Shown piece by piece: positions 8,166 to 17,455 of a stretch of 35,725 nucleotides of DNA. Position numbers and translations under genes: made by a program. The notes beneath the pieces were generated by a model, which saw only the letters and a list, made by a program, of their open reading frames with translations, was not told the DNA's origin and did not search any database. Source of the DNA: Candidatus Hodarchaeota archaeon (GTDB taxonomy: Archaea; Asgardarchaeota; Heimdallarchaeia; Hodarchaeales; YT1-039); contig JAEOTF010000251.1 of assembly GCA_016840025.1 (NCBI GenBank), positions 1 through 35,725 of the forward strand, read 5' to 3'. Within the stretch, counting starts at the first letter, position 1; every line of letters begins with the position of its first letter.

Positions 8166-9266
8166 GTGACTCCCTATCGTAAATATACTACCTTTTGTTG
8201 GCTAATAATCTTAGGATCGATTTTTTTAAACAGTTTAATCCTTATTAAGGCAGTAAACGGAAATATAAAGACTGTTAATGAGGAGATCATTGATTTAAAG
8301 ATCCAAAGTACCCTTATGCTTGATACTGAACCATCTAAAACATTTGATCGATCATTTGCCATATCTAAGAAACACGATATCTATTTAATTCATATTAAAT
8401 GCCAAACTACAGAAAATAACATAGTAAAAGTCACTGTGGATGCAACTGTTAATGGAATTAGAACAAAAAAGGCTTTTTGGGACTCTTCGCAAAATAATTC
8501 TGCTCCTCATTCGTTTTTTGCAGGAACTATCCTGACTCTCCAACTTAAGGAAACAAGTCCAATCTATTATCTTTTTAATAGTCTGAATTTGACTATCCAA
8601 ATAGAAACTTCATCCTATTTTAAGATGGAGAAAGGAAACTTTGCTATTGAGGAAACCAGTTTACAAGCTTTGACTCCTCCAACAATTACACCTGATTCCC
8701 AAGAAGAAATGTTCCTTCCCTTAGAAATAGCCCAAGGAGAATGGTATATCCCCCCTTTATCTCTTCTTTCTGAACGAGTTCTCCAAACGCCAATTTTTAT
8801 CTATATTACACACAAATTAGTTTGTCAAATTCAGGTTGAAGTGATACCAATCGCTCTACCGCCCACAACCCTTTCATTTACTATTTTATCGGGTCAAAAA
8901 ACATTCCAGAATAGCTTATATACTGCAAATGAGTTAAAAACTATGGTTTTTGTTGAAGTAGATAAGGGAGAAAGATTAACTCTGGAGCTAAGATTCCGCC
9001 CCACTGCAGAAACAAAAAATAAAATTCTAAAATTCACTATTGACGCAACAGCCTCTGTAACATCATTCCCTAGTAATAAAATAACGACAACTTCATCCTT
9101 TCTCTATGATTTCCTTCCATTGCATCTCAACTTTCTTGAGCTTCTACGAATATCTTGTCTTATAATTCCATTATTTGTATTTTATAAACGCAGAAAACAT
9201 GCAATAACAGATGGTCAACCCGTTATTATAGAAAATACCTCAGGAAAGGAGAAGAATGACTACTAA
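8166..9266 (+). CDS. Membrane-anchored extracellular protein, 366 aa
   Basis: The N-terminus has a short basic lead and a hydrophobic segment (about residues 9-28: FCWLIILGSIFLNSLILIKA), a signal peptide or anchor. A second hydrophobic segment (about 327-345: LLRISCLIIPLFVFYK) is followed by a basic tail, so the bulk (30-325) should face outside. That part is beta-rich, with two similar halves: each has a strand pattern ending in a phrase like TVDATVNG (about 94-101) and TIDATASV (about 295-302), suggesting a duplicated sandwich domain. No catalytic motif. It overlaps the next gene by 11 bases, so the two probably act together. Function unknown. Confidence 0.6.
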   Translation: MTPYRKYTTFCWLIILGSIFLNSLILIKAVNGNIKTVNEEIIDLKIQSTLMLDTEPSKTFDRSFAISKKHDIYLIHIKCQTTENNIVKVTVDATVNGIRTKKAFWDSSQNNSAPHSFFAGTILTLQLKETSPIYYLFNSLNLTIQIETSSYFKMEKGNFAIEETSLQALTPPTITPDSQEEMFLPLEIAQGEWYIPPLSLLSERVLQTPIFIYITHKLVCQIQVEVIPIALPPTTLSFTILSGQKTFQNSLYTANELKTMVFVEVDKGERLTLELRFRPTAETKNKILKFTIDATASVTSFPSNKITTTSSFLYDFLPLHLNFLELLRISCLIIPLFVFYKRRKHAITDGQPVIIENTSGKEKNDY

Positions 9267-9804
9267 AATTACACTTCTAGCGATAATCAGCTTTACAGGG
9301 ACTCTTTATACAGGTTATAGTCTTTGGGATGCATTAATTCTTTTTAATATAGCTGTAATAGTTGGAATAACAGGTGAATTCTTATATTCCCGAAAAGATA
9401 CTGGAATAGATCTTTCCAAGCCTTTTAAAGAAATAGAACTAGATTTGAAAGAAAATAATATTATTAAGTATAAGAGACAAAACTCAATATTCATATTCTA
9501 TCACATAAGTCATTTTCCACAGATAAACTTCTATAAAAAGTTGTGTAATCATGTCGATTCGCAAATACAGATAATAGAGCTGGAAGATTCTGTTTTCCTT
9601 GGATTAAGAATAAGTATACCTAAAAAAAATTGTGAAGTAGACGCATTCATTAAGGAAAATGAGCGAAAGTTCTTGAGAAACATGAAACAACTAATACCAG
9701 GGATTGTTCTTGTTCCAATAACTACAGAGCAATTACTGTGGATCTACGGAAAATTCCCATTTTACGCTGTTGAAGCCACAATGACAGCGCATGCCAGACT
9801 ATAA
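9256..9804 (+). CDS. Membrane-associated hypothetical protein, 182 aa
   Basis: ATG follows AAAGGAG at good spacing inside the end of the previous gene, indicating translational coupling. Residues 4-45 contain two adjacent hydrophobic segments; the remainder (about 50-182) is a soluble alpha/beta domain (SIFIFYHISHFPQINFYKKL, QIQIIELEDSVFLGLRISIP, IPGIVLVPITTEQL). It is probably the cytoplasmic or membrane partner of the exported protein encoded just upstream. I do not recognise a family. Confidence 0.55.
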   Translation: MTTKITLLAIISFTGTLYTGYSLWDALILFNIAVIVGITGEFLYSRKDTGIDLSKPFKEIELDLKENNIIKYKRQNSIFIFYHISHFPQINFYKKLCNHVDSQIQIIELEDSVFLGLRISIPKKNCEVDAFIKENERKFLRNMKQLIPGIVLVPITTEQLLWIYGKFPFYAVEATMTAHARL

Positions 9805-9873
9805 AGCCTGATGGGATTTATTACCCGCATTTATATTTAAAGACAAGGATAATGTGTTTTGGGAGCCATTAGA

Positions 9874-11772
9874 TTAATGAGATTTAAGGAGAGTAAAAAA
9901 GAAGGTGCTACCCTCTCCTATTTGAGATTCTATCCAGATTCTCCCACCATAGGTCTCGACTATTTTCTTGGTGATCGCTAACCCCATACCCGTGCTTTCT
10001 GTGCTCTTGGTAAATACTAAGGGTTGAAACATCTGAAAAATCCGGTCAAAGTATTTTTCGGGAATGCCTCGTCCGTTGTCTGAGACACTGAATTGCCAAT
10101 GAGTAGCTTTCTCCTCAAAGTAAATTTGAATTAACCCTGCAGGTTTATCCATAAATTTAATAGCATTTGAGAGTAAGTTCTCAAAAATTTGAAACAATCG
10201 CGTCTTTTCACCACGAATTATAGGCAGATCAGGTGCTACTTGGATTTTAATATGTGTTGGTGGCACAAGTAATTCTTGGACCTCTTCGAGGAGTGACGAT
10301 AGTTTAATTTCCACACGTTCTTCTTGTTCCTGCCCAACGCAAGAGTATGCGAAAATCCCCGAAATCAACGTTTCCATTAGTTCCACTTGTTTTTTCATCA
10401 TGGCGAAGAGCATTTGGCCTTCTTCATCTAATTTTTCTCCATAATCCTTGAGTAACCAATCCGTAAGTCCGTTAAGTCGTCTTAATGGCGTTTTCAGGTC
10501 ATGAGAGGTCATAGACGCAAACTCCTTGAGACTTTCATTCACCTGCTGGTATGTATTCATGAGATGCTCTTTTTCTTTTTCCTGCTGTTTATGAGCAGTG
10601 ATATCTCGGAGAATTGCGCCGACTCTGAACCTCTTCTGACTTTTTATAACGAATACTGATTGTTGGACAATCCGACTGGATCCATCACCCCCTTGGATTT
10701 CCATGTCCGCCAACTGATTTAGCCAAGGGGAGTGTCCTGTATGAAGTAGATGCTGGATGGCAGTTTGATACCTGCGGTAATGATCTTGTGTTCTTTGCTC
10801 TATGGGTAGTAATTGAAAGAGAACTTTCCAAACCAGCTTACCTTTGATCTCATCCTGTTTTAATCCCGTCATCTTTTCCAATCCCCGATTCCAGTCGGTA
10901 ATATATCCATGTTCATCCACTAGGATAATGCCATCGGGAGAATGTTCAATGAAGTGCCGGAATTTTTGTTCACTCTCCCGTAATGCTTCCTCGGTTTTCT
11001 TTCGGTTGGTGATGTCCATAAAGATGGCCTGGGACGCAAGTTGCCCCATATAATCGATACTACTGCTGACTAGTTCCACATCTATCACTTTCCCATCTTG
11101 GTGCAGGAGCTGAATTTCGATAGGAGGAAAAGGGCCTTTTTTCTTATACAATTGCAGGGCTCTTTCTTTTGTGCTTTCATGGTAAGCGGGATGAATAAAC
11201 TCCCATAAGGATCGCCCGATGAAGTCGGCGGGTGAAGCCCCACCAACCGCTCGAGCTGCGGCGGAATTGAGAAATACAGCCTTTCCGCCACTATGCACCA
11301 CAATTGGAACTGGAGAAAGCTCTACCAACGCGCGATACCGGGCTTCACTCTCCTGCACTGCCTTTTGCGCTCGTTTATGCGAAACAACAGTTGTAATTGC
11401 ATGCAACAGTTCCCTGTATAGGCTCTCGGGGTCAAACCCTTTCTTAATATATCGCGCTGCCCCTAAGTTCAACGCCTGAATCGCGATTTCCTCACGGCCT
11501 CGCCCAGTTAACATAATAAATGGAAGCGTGACTTGTTCTTTCCGTAGCAACTCCAATAATTTTAGTCCATCGATAGCTGGCATCTGGTAATCGGCTATTA
11601 TTACATCATAGTTGGTTTCCTGTACCTTTCTTAGGACTTGAGTTGGATCGACAAGCGATTCTAATTGTACTTTGTCCCTGGCAATCTTCTCCAGATAGTA
11701 TTTTGTCTCTTCTAAGAAGATATCGTCATCGTCTACATGTAATACTCTAAAGCTATCCTCGGATTTCACCAT
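9874..11772 (-). CDS. Receiver-PAS-PAS hybrid histidine kinase
   Basis: A soluble two-component sensor of 632 residues. Receiver domain 8-125: acidic pocket D14-D17, phosphoacceptor D61 in IADYQMP, T89, K110. PAS1 about 142-256 (ESEARYRALVELSP to ITNRKK), PAS2 about 265-395 (ESEQKFRHFIEHSPDGIILVD to ILRDITAHKQ). HisKA about 410-475 with H-box SHDLKTPL, H424. HATPase_c about 520-630 with N-box ENLLSNAIKF (531-540), G1 DNGRGI (565-570) and G2 TGMGLAI (594-600). All catalytic residues are intact. No membrane segment, so the signal is cytoplasmic. The receiver-first order is common in archaeal kinases and implies that it acts downstream of another kinase. No cognate DNA-binding regulator is adjacent. 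The leader is AT-rich and shows no strong Shine-Dalgarno site. Confidence 0.95.
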   Translation of the reverse strand: MVKSEDSFRVLHVDDDDIFLEETKYYLEKIARDKVQLESLVDPTQVLRKVQETNYDVIIADYQMPAIDGLKLLELLRKEQVTLPFIMLTGRGREEIAIQALNLGAARYIKKGFDPESLYRELLHAITTVVSHKRAQKAVQESEARYRALVELSPVPIVVHSGGKAVFLNSAAARAVGGASPADFIGRSLWEFIHPAYHESTKERALQLYKKKGPFPPIEIQLLHQDGKVIDVELVSSSIDYMGQLASQAIFMDITNRKKTEEALRESEQKFRHFIEHSPDGIILVDEHGYITDWNRGLEKMTGLKQDEIKGKLVWKVLFQLLPIEQRTQDHYRRYQTAIQHLLHTGHSPWLNQLADMEIQGGDGSSRIVQQSVFVIKSQKRFRVGAILRDITAHKQQEKEKEHLMNTYQQVNESLKEFASMTSHDLKTPLRRLNGLTDWLLKDYGEKLDEEGQMLFAMMKKQVELMETLISGIFAYSCVGQEQEERVEIKLSSLLEEVQELLVPPTHIKIQVAPDLPIIRGEKTRLFQIFENLLSNAIKFMDKPAGLIQIYFEEKATHWQFSVSDNGRGIPEKYFDRIFQMFQPLVFTKSTESTGMGLAITKKIVETYGGRIWIESQIGEGSTFFFTLLKSH

Positions 11773-12016
11773 AGCAAATCGACTTCTAAGCCTTTCAAGA
11801 TTCTCTCATAGAAAAACATCTGTTTAAGAGTGAAATTGCTATGAAGTTATTATAGTTTAGGTTGAATTGGCTAAACTCCAGTCTCCAAAACTATTATACT
11901 ATTTAAACTAATTAAAATTTATATTAAGTAAATAAACCATTATAAAGTAAATAAACCGCTCCCGTAGTTGAGTTTTATATTTAAGGTGTCTTTCTGCAGA
12001 AATTTTGCGTATGCCC

Positions 12017-12190
12017 TTATTTTTTCTCAATATCTATGGAATAAAGCGCTGCTATGACTCTCGCCTGTATGGCACTATGATGACAAACCTTTTCGATTTT
12101 TACAGGCATTGATCCAGACATCATCCAAAGGTCAGTAGTTGATACCGTTGGTTTTTCAATTAAGCTTCCCATTTTGTTCACTGTCGTCAT
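12017..12190 (-). CDS. Micro-protein, 57 aa
   Basis: ATG at 12190 is preceded by AAGGTGA about nine bases away. The peptide begins MTTVNKMGSLIEKPTV and continues with an LWMMSGSMPVKIEKV segment, then a helix HHSAIQARVIAALYSIDIEKK. It stands alone between the kinase gene (same strand, downstream) and the divergent oxidoreductase pseudogene. The ribosome-binding site and balanced composition suggest a real gene. No family is recognised. Confidence 0.45.
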   Translation of the reverse strand: MTTVNKMGSLIEKPTVSTTDLWMMSGSMPVKIEKVCHHSAIQARVIAALYSIDIEKK

Positions 12191-12413
12191 ATTATCATTT
12201 CACCTTATAAGAATCCAAACTTCAGAGATTCTTCACTTTTATCGCCTGAGTTAAGAAAAGCAAATATAGTCAATAAAAACCGATCTAAGCGAGGGATTTA
12301 CTCCTAAACCTCAATGTATTTTTCCCATTTCATCTGTAGTCCAATGTATGATTAAGATTTAAAAACAGACATTTTAATCCTTGATTATTAATCATTGTCG
12401 AGGAATAAAGCCT

Positions 12414-13251
12414 ATGAAATATGGAATAAATATCCAAAATTATGGAATTGTCTCAACCCCCGATTAAATGGCTGATTTAGCGGTAATGGCTGAAGATGCA
12501 GGTTGGGATGGCTTTTTCATTTGGGATCATCTGATTATTACGCCCCAACTCTTTGATTTTCCGTTTGTTGATCCTACTGTTACATTGTCAGCTATTGCAA
12601 TCAAAACTTCACGTATCCACATAGGAACTTTAATAACCCCTCTACCACGTAGAAGACCTTGGAAAGTGGCTCGCGAAATGGTTTCTATTGACCACTTGGC
12701 AAAAGGTCGGCTTTTTTTTGGGGTTAGGTCTTGGAACACCTGCTTATGAGTATGTAGCCTTTGGAGAGAATTTAAATAATAAAGTAAGAGCGAAAAAATT
12801 AAATGAGGGATTAGAGATACTTCTTGGACTGTGGTCTGGTGAAAAATTCTCCTATAATGGTGAAATTTATCAATTACAAGAACTTAAGTTTACTCCAAAA
12901 CCGTACAATGGTAAGATCCCTATTATTATCGGTGGAAGTTGGCCTAATAAAAAACCCTTTCAACGAGCAGCTCGTTTTGATGGTGTTTGCCCCGTTTCTC
13001 CCAATTGGCCTGAAGTAATAACTCCACAAGATCTTAAGGACATTGTGAAGTATGTGGACTCTTATCGTCAGAAAAATGACCATTATGAGGTGATGATAAT
13101 GGGAAATACCCCATCTAACCTAGAAGAAGAGTCCAAGACTGTTGAACCTTATATTGAAGCAGGAGCTACATGGTGGATTGAAGATTTACATGACATGCGA
13201 GGATGGATCGATGAGATGAAGGAGCGAATTCAAACTGGACCGCCCAAGTAA
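12414..13251 (+). pseudogene. Luciferase-like (LLM, F420/FMN-type) oxidoreductase, broken twice
   Basis: The ATG at 12414 opens with KYGINIQNYGIVSTPD, the first strand of the LLM barrel. An in-frame TAA at 12465-12467 interrupts it, and the frame resumes with MADLAVMAEDAGWDGFFIWDHL, a textbook LLM block. At a run of eight T (12712-12719) the frame shifts: the sequence before reads HLAKGRLFFG and the next frame continues LGLGLGTPAYEYVAFGEN to the end at 13251. Removing one T restores a continuous protein of about 279 residues, the normal family size. Intact relatives are flavin- or F420-dependent monooxygenases or dehydrogenases. The nonsense codon plus the frameshift argue for a true pseudogene, though the poly-T shift alone could be a sequencing error. 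Confidence 0.85.
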
Positions 13252-13601
13252 TTTAGGATCCTTATTGCAGAATTATATAAGGAAAAAAAGGAGTATAATA
13301 TCCTCCTAATTAGTAGTCTTCTTTCTTCTCTAATTAAAATCAAAAATAGAATTATTTGTTTGATTTTTATCCAAGATATCGCACGAAAACCATTCCTTTT
13401 AAGGGATGGCTGAAGTGCATTAGTTAAATCCTATCTTTCTTACCCTCAGGCATGAGTCTACCTATATGCGCGAAAAGGAAACGAAGGAACGAGTAAAACA
13501 CCCAATAACACCGGTTTCACTTCTAGGCGACTCTTGCATTTTCTTATAAAGCATGCCAGCGAAATTCTGGTGAGGCGATTTCACTCAGGATTGCCCTTGC
13601 T
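13252..13601. other. 350-base gap: probable left flank of the TnpB element
   Basis: No gene is seen. It contains a strong hairpin at 13390-13409 framed by GCAC/GTGC arms (see the separate entry). It also contains the stretch before the transposase start, where the left end of the IS605-type element should lie. I cannot fix the exact left boundary. Confidence 0.5.
13381..13418. repeat. Hairpin CCATTCCTT-TT-AAGGGATGG with outer GCAC/GTGC arms
   Basis: The stem pairs 13390-13398 with 13401-13409 (one G-T wobble) around a TT loop. The outer GCAC (13381-13384) pairs with GTGC (13415-13418). Subterminal hairpins like this are typical of IS200/IS605 ends. It lies about 190 bases before the tnpB remnant, so it may be the left-end hairpin. 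A transcription terminator for the upstream pseudogene is the alternative. Confidence 0.35.
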
Positions 13602-14860
13602 GTGTTTATCCGAAAGGCCTTTAAATTCCGCATCTATCCGAGCAAAGCCCAGCGCATTCTTTTAAATAAAACGTTTGGGTGTTGTCGGTTCATCTACAAT
13701 TCAATGTTAGCAGAACGGCAAAAAGTCTATGAAAAATATAAAGAGGAGCGGGAACCCCTTAAGAGTTATCCGTATAAGACCGAAAAGGACTACAAAAGGG
13801 ACTTCGCGTTTTTGAAAGAAGTGGACTCAATCGCCTTACAACAAGCCCGGAAAAATCCGACTATCGCTTTCACCAATTTTTTTGGTCTCCCAAAGTGGGT
13901 TATCCGAAATTTAAAACCCAACAAGCCCGTCAGGCCTATACGACGGTGAATGTCAATCAGAACATCAAAATTGACTTTAAAACGCGCACAATCAAGCTCC
14001 CGAAGATCCACACGCCCGTGAAATACCGCGACCCCCAAAGCTTTGACGACCCTATTCGAAAAGTCACCCTGAGCCGGACGAAAACAGGCAAATATTATGT
14101 GGCTATCTTAGTCGAACGTGACCTCCCCGTGAAAACCAAGCAGGTGATCTCCGAGGATAAGATAGGGGCATATGACATATCTGCCTCCGCTGTTCTGGTG
14201 AGTGAGACCGCCAAACTGGAAAACCAGCGGTTTTACCGCCACATGGAGAAGAAATTATGCCGCCTGCATCGGCGACTCGCGCGGAAGAACCCAGGGTCAA
14301 ACAATTGGTACAAGGCGAAACTCGCTTTGGCACGCCTTTACGAAAGGATTTATCATCAGAAATTAGATTGGACCCATAAGACCACGTTACACCTTAGTCG
14401 CCTCTTTGACGCTATTATTTTAGAGGACCTCCACATTAAAGGCATGCAGCAATTCAATTCGGGCTTGTCTAAGTCGGTTACATTAGATTTTTCGTGACAT
14501 CAGTTTGTGACTCTCCTCAAATATAAGTTGGAATGGCAGGGCAAACACTTAGTCCAAATAGATCGCTTCTTTCCGTCCAGTAAGATCTGTTCGAAGTGCA
14601 GCTATATCAAGCACGATCTAGATCTGAAAGATCGGACATGGCAATGTCCTGTGTGTAACACGGTACATGAGAGAGATCCCAACGCGGCCGGGAATATTCG
14701 TACCGAAGGCAAGCGAATTTTGAGGGAAGTCCGTCACGTGAACATAGTTAACCCCTCTACCGCGGGAACCGCGGAAAGTTACGCCTCTGGAGAAAATGTC
14801 AGACTTCTTCTGAAGCCGTTTTCGAGGAATGAGGAATCTTCCTCTTTTAAGAGGAGGTAG
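13602..14860 (+). pseudogene. tnpB: IS605-family OrfB/TnpB transposase, one frameshift and one stop
   Basis: Three pieces read as one TnpB of about 420 residues. Piece 1 (13602-13949 frame) starts with FKFRIYPSKAQRILLNKTFG, the classical N-terminus. Near a seven-T run (13877-13883) the frame shifts to one reading GYPKFKTQQARQAYTTVNVNQN. An in-frame TGA at 14495-14497 then falls where the family has a Trp in the pattern D-x-S-W-x-x-F (here DFS-stop-HQF), followed by LLKYKLEWQGK. RuvC residues remain: Asp in YDISASAV, Glu in ILEDLHIKGM, Asp in ERDPNAAGNI. The zinc finger is CSKC...CPVC. No tnpA is adjacent, so the element depended on a transposase elsewhere. As written it cannot make an active RNA-guided nuclease. 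The GC content of this piece looks higher than its surroundings, as expected for a mobile import. Confidence 0.93.
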
Positions 14861-14865
14861 TTCAA
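14830..14865 (+). mobile_element. IS605/TnpB right end and probable omega-RNA scaffold terminus
   Basis: The last codons and stop of tnpB form a hairpin: CCTCTT (14841-14846) with AAGAGG (14849-14854), followed by AGGTAGTTCAA to 14865. The arrangement GAGGAA-hairpin-GTAGTTCA just after the TnpB stop matches the known architecture of archaeal IS605 right ends. There the same sequence serves as the 3' part of the TnpB guide RNA, with the guide read from the flank. The boundary and RNA role are inference. An almost identical layout occurs at 19844-19879. Confidence 0.55.
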
Positions 14866-14966
14866 ATTTTGTAAAATTCCCTTGCTTTTGGATTGCTTAG
14901 TTAATGTTAAGTTGATGACTCGAAATCTTCAGCTCTCGCTAGAATTCACTAAAAAGGTGAGTTAAA

Positions 14967-15308
14967 GTGGTAAAGTGTAAAATTACTGTCCTTAAAAGAA
15001 CCCTTCACCAGGATTTAGTCAGAGAATATTGTCAAAGAGAGGTTGGTTTGTGTACAGCGTTTAATGACGGTCAAGAATTTTTCACCGATAGTCCCACGAA
15101 GCAACCAGAAGATTTCAGTTGTGGTTGGGCGTGGATTGATATTCATAGAGGAGTACTGACGCTAATGCAGGGTGGTAACTTTGGGTCAGCATGGCAAAAA
15201 GTCTTCAAAAAGTGGAAATGGATGAAAACGGACGATACATTGATTATGTGTTGTACCGATGGAATTAGACCAGTGATATTTAAAATAGAAAGAATTGATG
15301 ACGATTAA
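14967..15308 (+). CDS. TIGR04076-family protein, 113 aa
   Basis: The start (VKCKITVLKRTLHQDLVREY), the centre (FSCGWAWIDIHRGVLTLMQGG) and the end (CCTDGIRPVIFKIERI) match the small conserved TIGR04076 family found in anaerobic bacteria and archaea. It has no known function. The conserved cysteines at C30, at SCGW and at the MCCTDG pair are present, suggesting a metal or redox role that has not been shown. Length is normal and the gene intact. GTG start, with GGTGAG about eight bases upstream. It lies just after the TnpB element and before the restriction-subunit remnant. Confidence 0.75.
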   Translation: MVKCKITVLKRTLHQDLVREYCQREVGLCTAFNDGQEFFTDSPTKQPEDFSCGWAWIDIHRGVLTLMQGGNFGSAWQKVFKKWKWMKTDDTLIMCCTDGIRPVIFKIERIDDD

Positions 15309-15443
15309 TAGCCATATTCATAACCACTGTCTTAATTCCAGATGATGTCGCTAATAGTGCTGAGATATTGGGAGATGAAACTTTAAAAGAAATTGCTAAA
15401 GAATTGATACAGTATGTAAAAAGATCTGCAACAACTGAATAAA
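15302..15443 (+). pseudogene. Remnant of a type I restriction subunit (HsdR C-terminal region)
   Basis: An open stretch without a start codon encodes VLIPDDVANSAEILGDETL followed by KEIAKELIQYVKRSATTE and a stop. The pattern A-N-S-A-x-x-x-L-G-D-E-x-L-K-x-I-A-x-E-L is typical of the C-terminal helical domain (DUF3387-like) of HsdR proteins, where it is followed by the sequence NVTIDW; here it stops early. No other hsd gene is near, so this is a fossil of a lost restriction-modification locus. The assignment is by motif memory and rests on about 30 residues. Confidence 0.5.
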
Positions 15444-15498
15444 GGTAATCAAAGCACCTTTTTAACTATATTACTATTACCGTCAGGAAGTTGATTTT

Positions 15499-17175
15499 TT
15501 GACGGAGTCTGCTGATGAAATTGTAAATTTATATCTAGAAGCCTTACGAGATACCCCTACTCCTTTTGATAGTTTTGTATCTCGCGCTTCCCTGCCTGAT
15601 GAAATAGATATAGAGAATTCCCACAAAGATGTTGAAAGGGAAGTCTTTCGGGCTCTCAAACGGACAATTAGAGATAGATTAGCACGATTTGTCCCTATTA
15701 TGGGTGAAGCAGGATCTGGCAAGACTCATTTTTACTGGTATCTAAGAGAGCGTCAACGGATCGAAAAAGATTGGGAATGCGTGTATATACCATCTCCTCC
15801 TGCACCAGTCCGTATTGCACTACACATTTACAGCTGTATACAGGATGAAATCGGTCGTAGCTTACTTGCAGGAGTTGCCCAAGAATTTGCTCAAAAATTT
15901 ACAAAACGAGTTGGTTTCCTTCGACGAAAGAAATATCTAGCGGACATGGCTACTAGAACATATCCTGGGCTTGCATCTGATGTTGTTCGAGTTTTAGTTA
16001 CATACGCTACCGATAAAAAATTAAAACCACTCGCAGAACGCTGGTTATTAGCAGAAGATTTGAATGAAGAAGAATTAAAGGCTTTAGGTGTATCTCGAAT
16101 CATTGAAGAAGATGATACTGTAATTGTTACACTTAGAACACTTTTCAAATCTTATCCGAAGACGATCTTGTTGTATTTTGATGAACTCGAGATTCCTTAT
16201 AGAACTCGTGGACCAGAAGCTGAAACTCGTTTTTTTGAATATCTCAAAAGACTCTATAATGAAATTCCGCAGATAATAATAGTTTCAGCGTGTCTCACCG
16301 AAATGTGGGATCGTGTCCTTCAAACAGCAGATACTGCAATGAGAACACGGATGGAACAACCGACGCATTTACAACCCTTTTCAAAAGGGGATTTGGAGAG
16401 ATTTTATCGAGAATCGATGAAAATCTATTGGGAAACAACTCAAAACATTGACCCTCCCTCTTTTAATCCCCTTTTCCCGCTTACTAAAGATGTTTTTTCA
16501 CAGATCATTAAGCAAACACATGGAAACCCTCGTGAGTGTAAGAAATATCTTCGAAATTATCTAGAAAACTTTATTTCTTCCTATGAAGAAATAAAAACAC
16601 ATCCCAATTCTCAAATAGCTTATGAAGCGCTAAAACATGCTACAGCTATTCACTCTTATGAAAGTATTGATGAGATTATGACTATCGAACTTAACCCTTC
16701 TAGTGTTTTATCGGGCATATTAGACTCGATTCTTTTAAGGGCAAAAAGGGCTGACATAACCCTTGATATTGAGCTAGAATACTCTTTCTTCGTTAAAAAC
16801 AATCCCCAACAGATTGCTGCGCGAATCACCATAGAAGGAAAACATGTAGGCATAGAAGTGCCTTCTGTAAGGAGTTTTGATAGAAGCGGAGGAGTTGCAG
16901 CATATTTTTCCCTTCATCGCCTTATCAGTGCCAAAAAGGATGTAGGTATAATAGATACTGGTATATTGATTGTTCCTGCAGGCACAACAGGTAAGAAATT
17001 CCAATCGTTGTGTGAACAAAATAAAGAGGATATTATAGTTGTACAGCTTGACGGATCAGCTGCGGAAGAGATTATAAGGGGAGGACTCAAAAAAAAGATC
17101 GTTTTATCTATGAAAGAAATAATTGAGGTCATTTTCCCGAATTTAGGGTTTAAACATGATGAGGAGGAAGAGTGA
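15499..17175 (+). CDS. P-loop ATPase with unassigned C-terminal domain, 558 aa
   Basis: An AAA/STAND-like ATPase. Walker A GEAGSGKT is at residues 69-76 and Walker B TILLYFDELE at 222-231. A sensor-1 type strand (IIIVSACLTEMWD) is near 259-271, an arginine-rich AMRTRME follows at 280-286, and HGNPRECKKYL at 341-351 resembles the sensor-2 block of Orc/STAND proteins. Residues 385-558 form a separate alpha/beta domain (GKHVGIEVPSVRSFDR, VGIIDTGILIVPAGTTG, DIIVVQLDG). The alternating strands and an Asp-x-Gly could suit a PD-(D/E)xK-like or other effector fold, but I cannot assign it. TTG start with AGGAAG upstream. It stands alone, 55 bases after the HsdR remnant and near a TnpB element, which makes a defence role plausible but unproven. 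Confidence 0.7.
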   Translation: MTESADEIVNLYLEALRDTPTPFDSFVSRASLPDEIDIENSHKDVEREVFRALKRTIRDRLARFVPIMGEAGSGKTHFYWYLRERQRIEKDWECVYIPSPPAPVRIALHIYSCIQDEIGRSLLAGVAQEFAQKFTKRVGFLRRKKYLADMATRTYPGLASDVVRVLVTYATDKKLKPLAERWLLAEDLNEEELKALGVSRIIEEDDTVIVTLRTLFKSYPKTILLYFDELEIPYRTRGPEAETRFFEYLKRLYNEIPQIIIVSACLTEMWDRVLQTADTAMRTRMEQPTHLQPFSKGDLERFYRESMKIYWETTQNIDPPSFNPLFPLTKDVFSQIIKQTHGNPRECKKYLRNYLENFISSYEEIKTHPNSQIAYEALKHATAIHSYESIDEIMTIELNPSSVLSGILDSILLRAKRADITLDIELEYSFFVKNNPQQIAARITIEGKHVGIEVPSVRSFDRSGGVAAYFSLHRLISAKKDVGIIDTGILIVPAGTTGKKFQSLCEQNKEDIIVVQLDGSAAEEIIRGGLKKKIVLSMKEIIEVIFPNLGFKHDEEEE

Positions 17176-17455
17176 ACAATGACTAGGAATATAGACTCAT
17201 ATGATATGTAATCTCTTATTTGTTAAGATAGATGAGAGAAGTAGTTGTTTAACAAAAAAATTATATGACCTATTACTAATCTTTCATAATTACTTCAATC
17301 TGTTGAGATTAGAATTCATCCAGTAGAGTCCAACCTCTTCAGCCAATGAAAATTGGTCCATATTGGAAAATTAAGAATTAATCTGAGTCATTTGATTGAT
17401 TTAGTTTTTATAGGCAAAAGTGATAGAAGAAAATGGAAAGAAAAGTTGATTAAAA

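Noticed and set aside
14495..14497. TGA read as Trp (alternative genetic code), because TnpB has TGA where Trp is expected
   Set aside because: Genes at 24688 and 25208 end at TGA in overlaps with the next start, so TGA is a stop in this genome.
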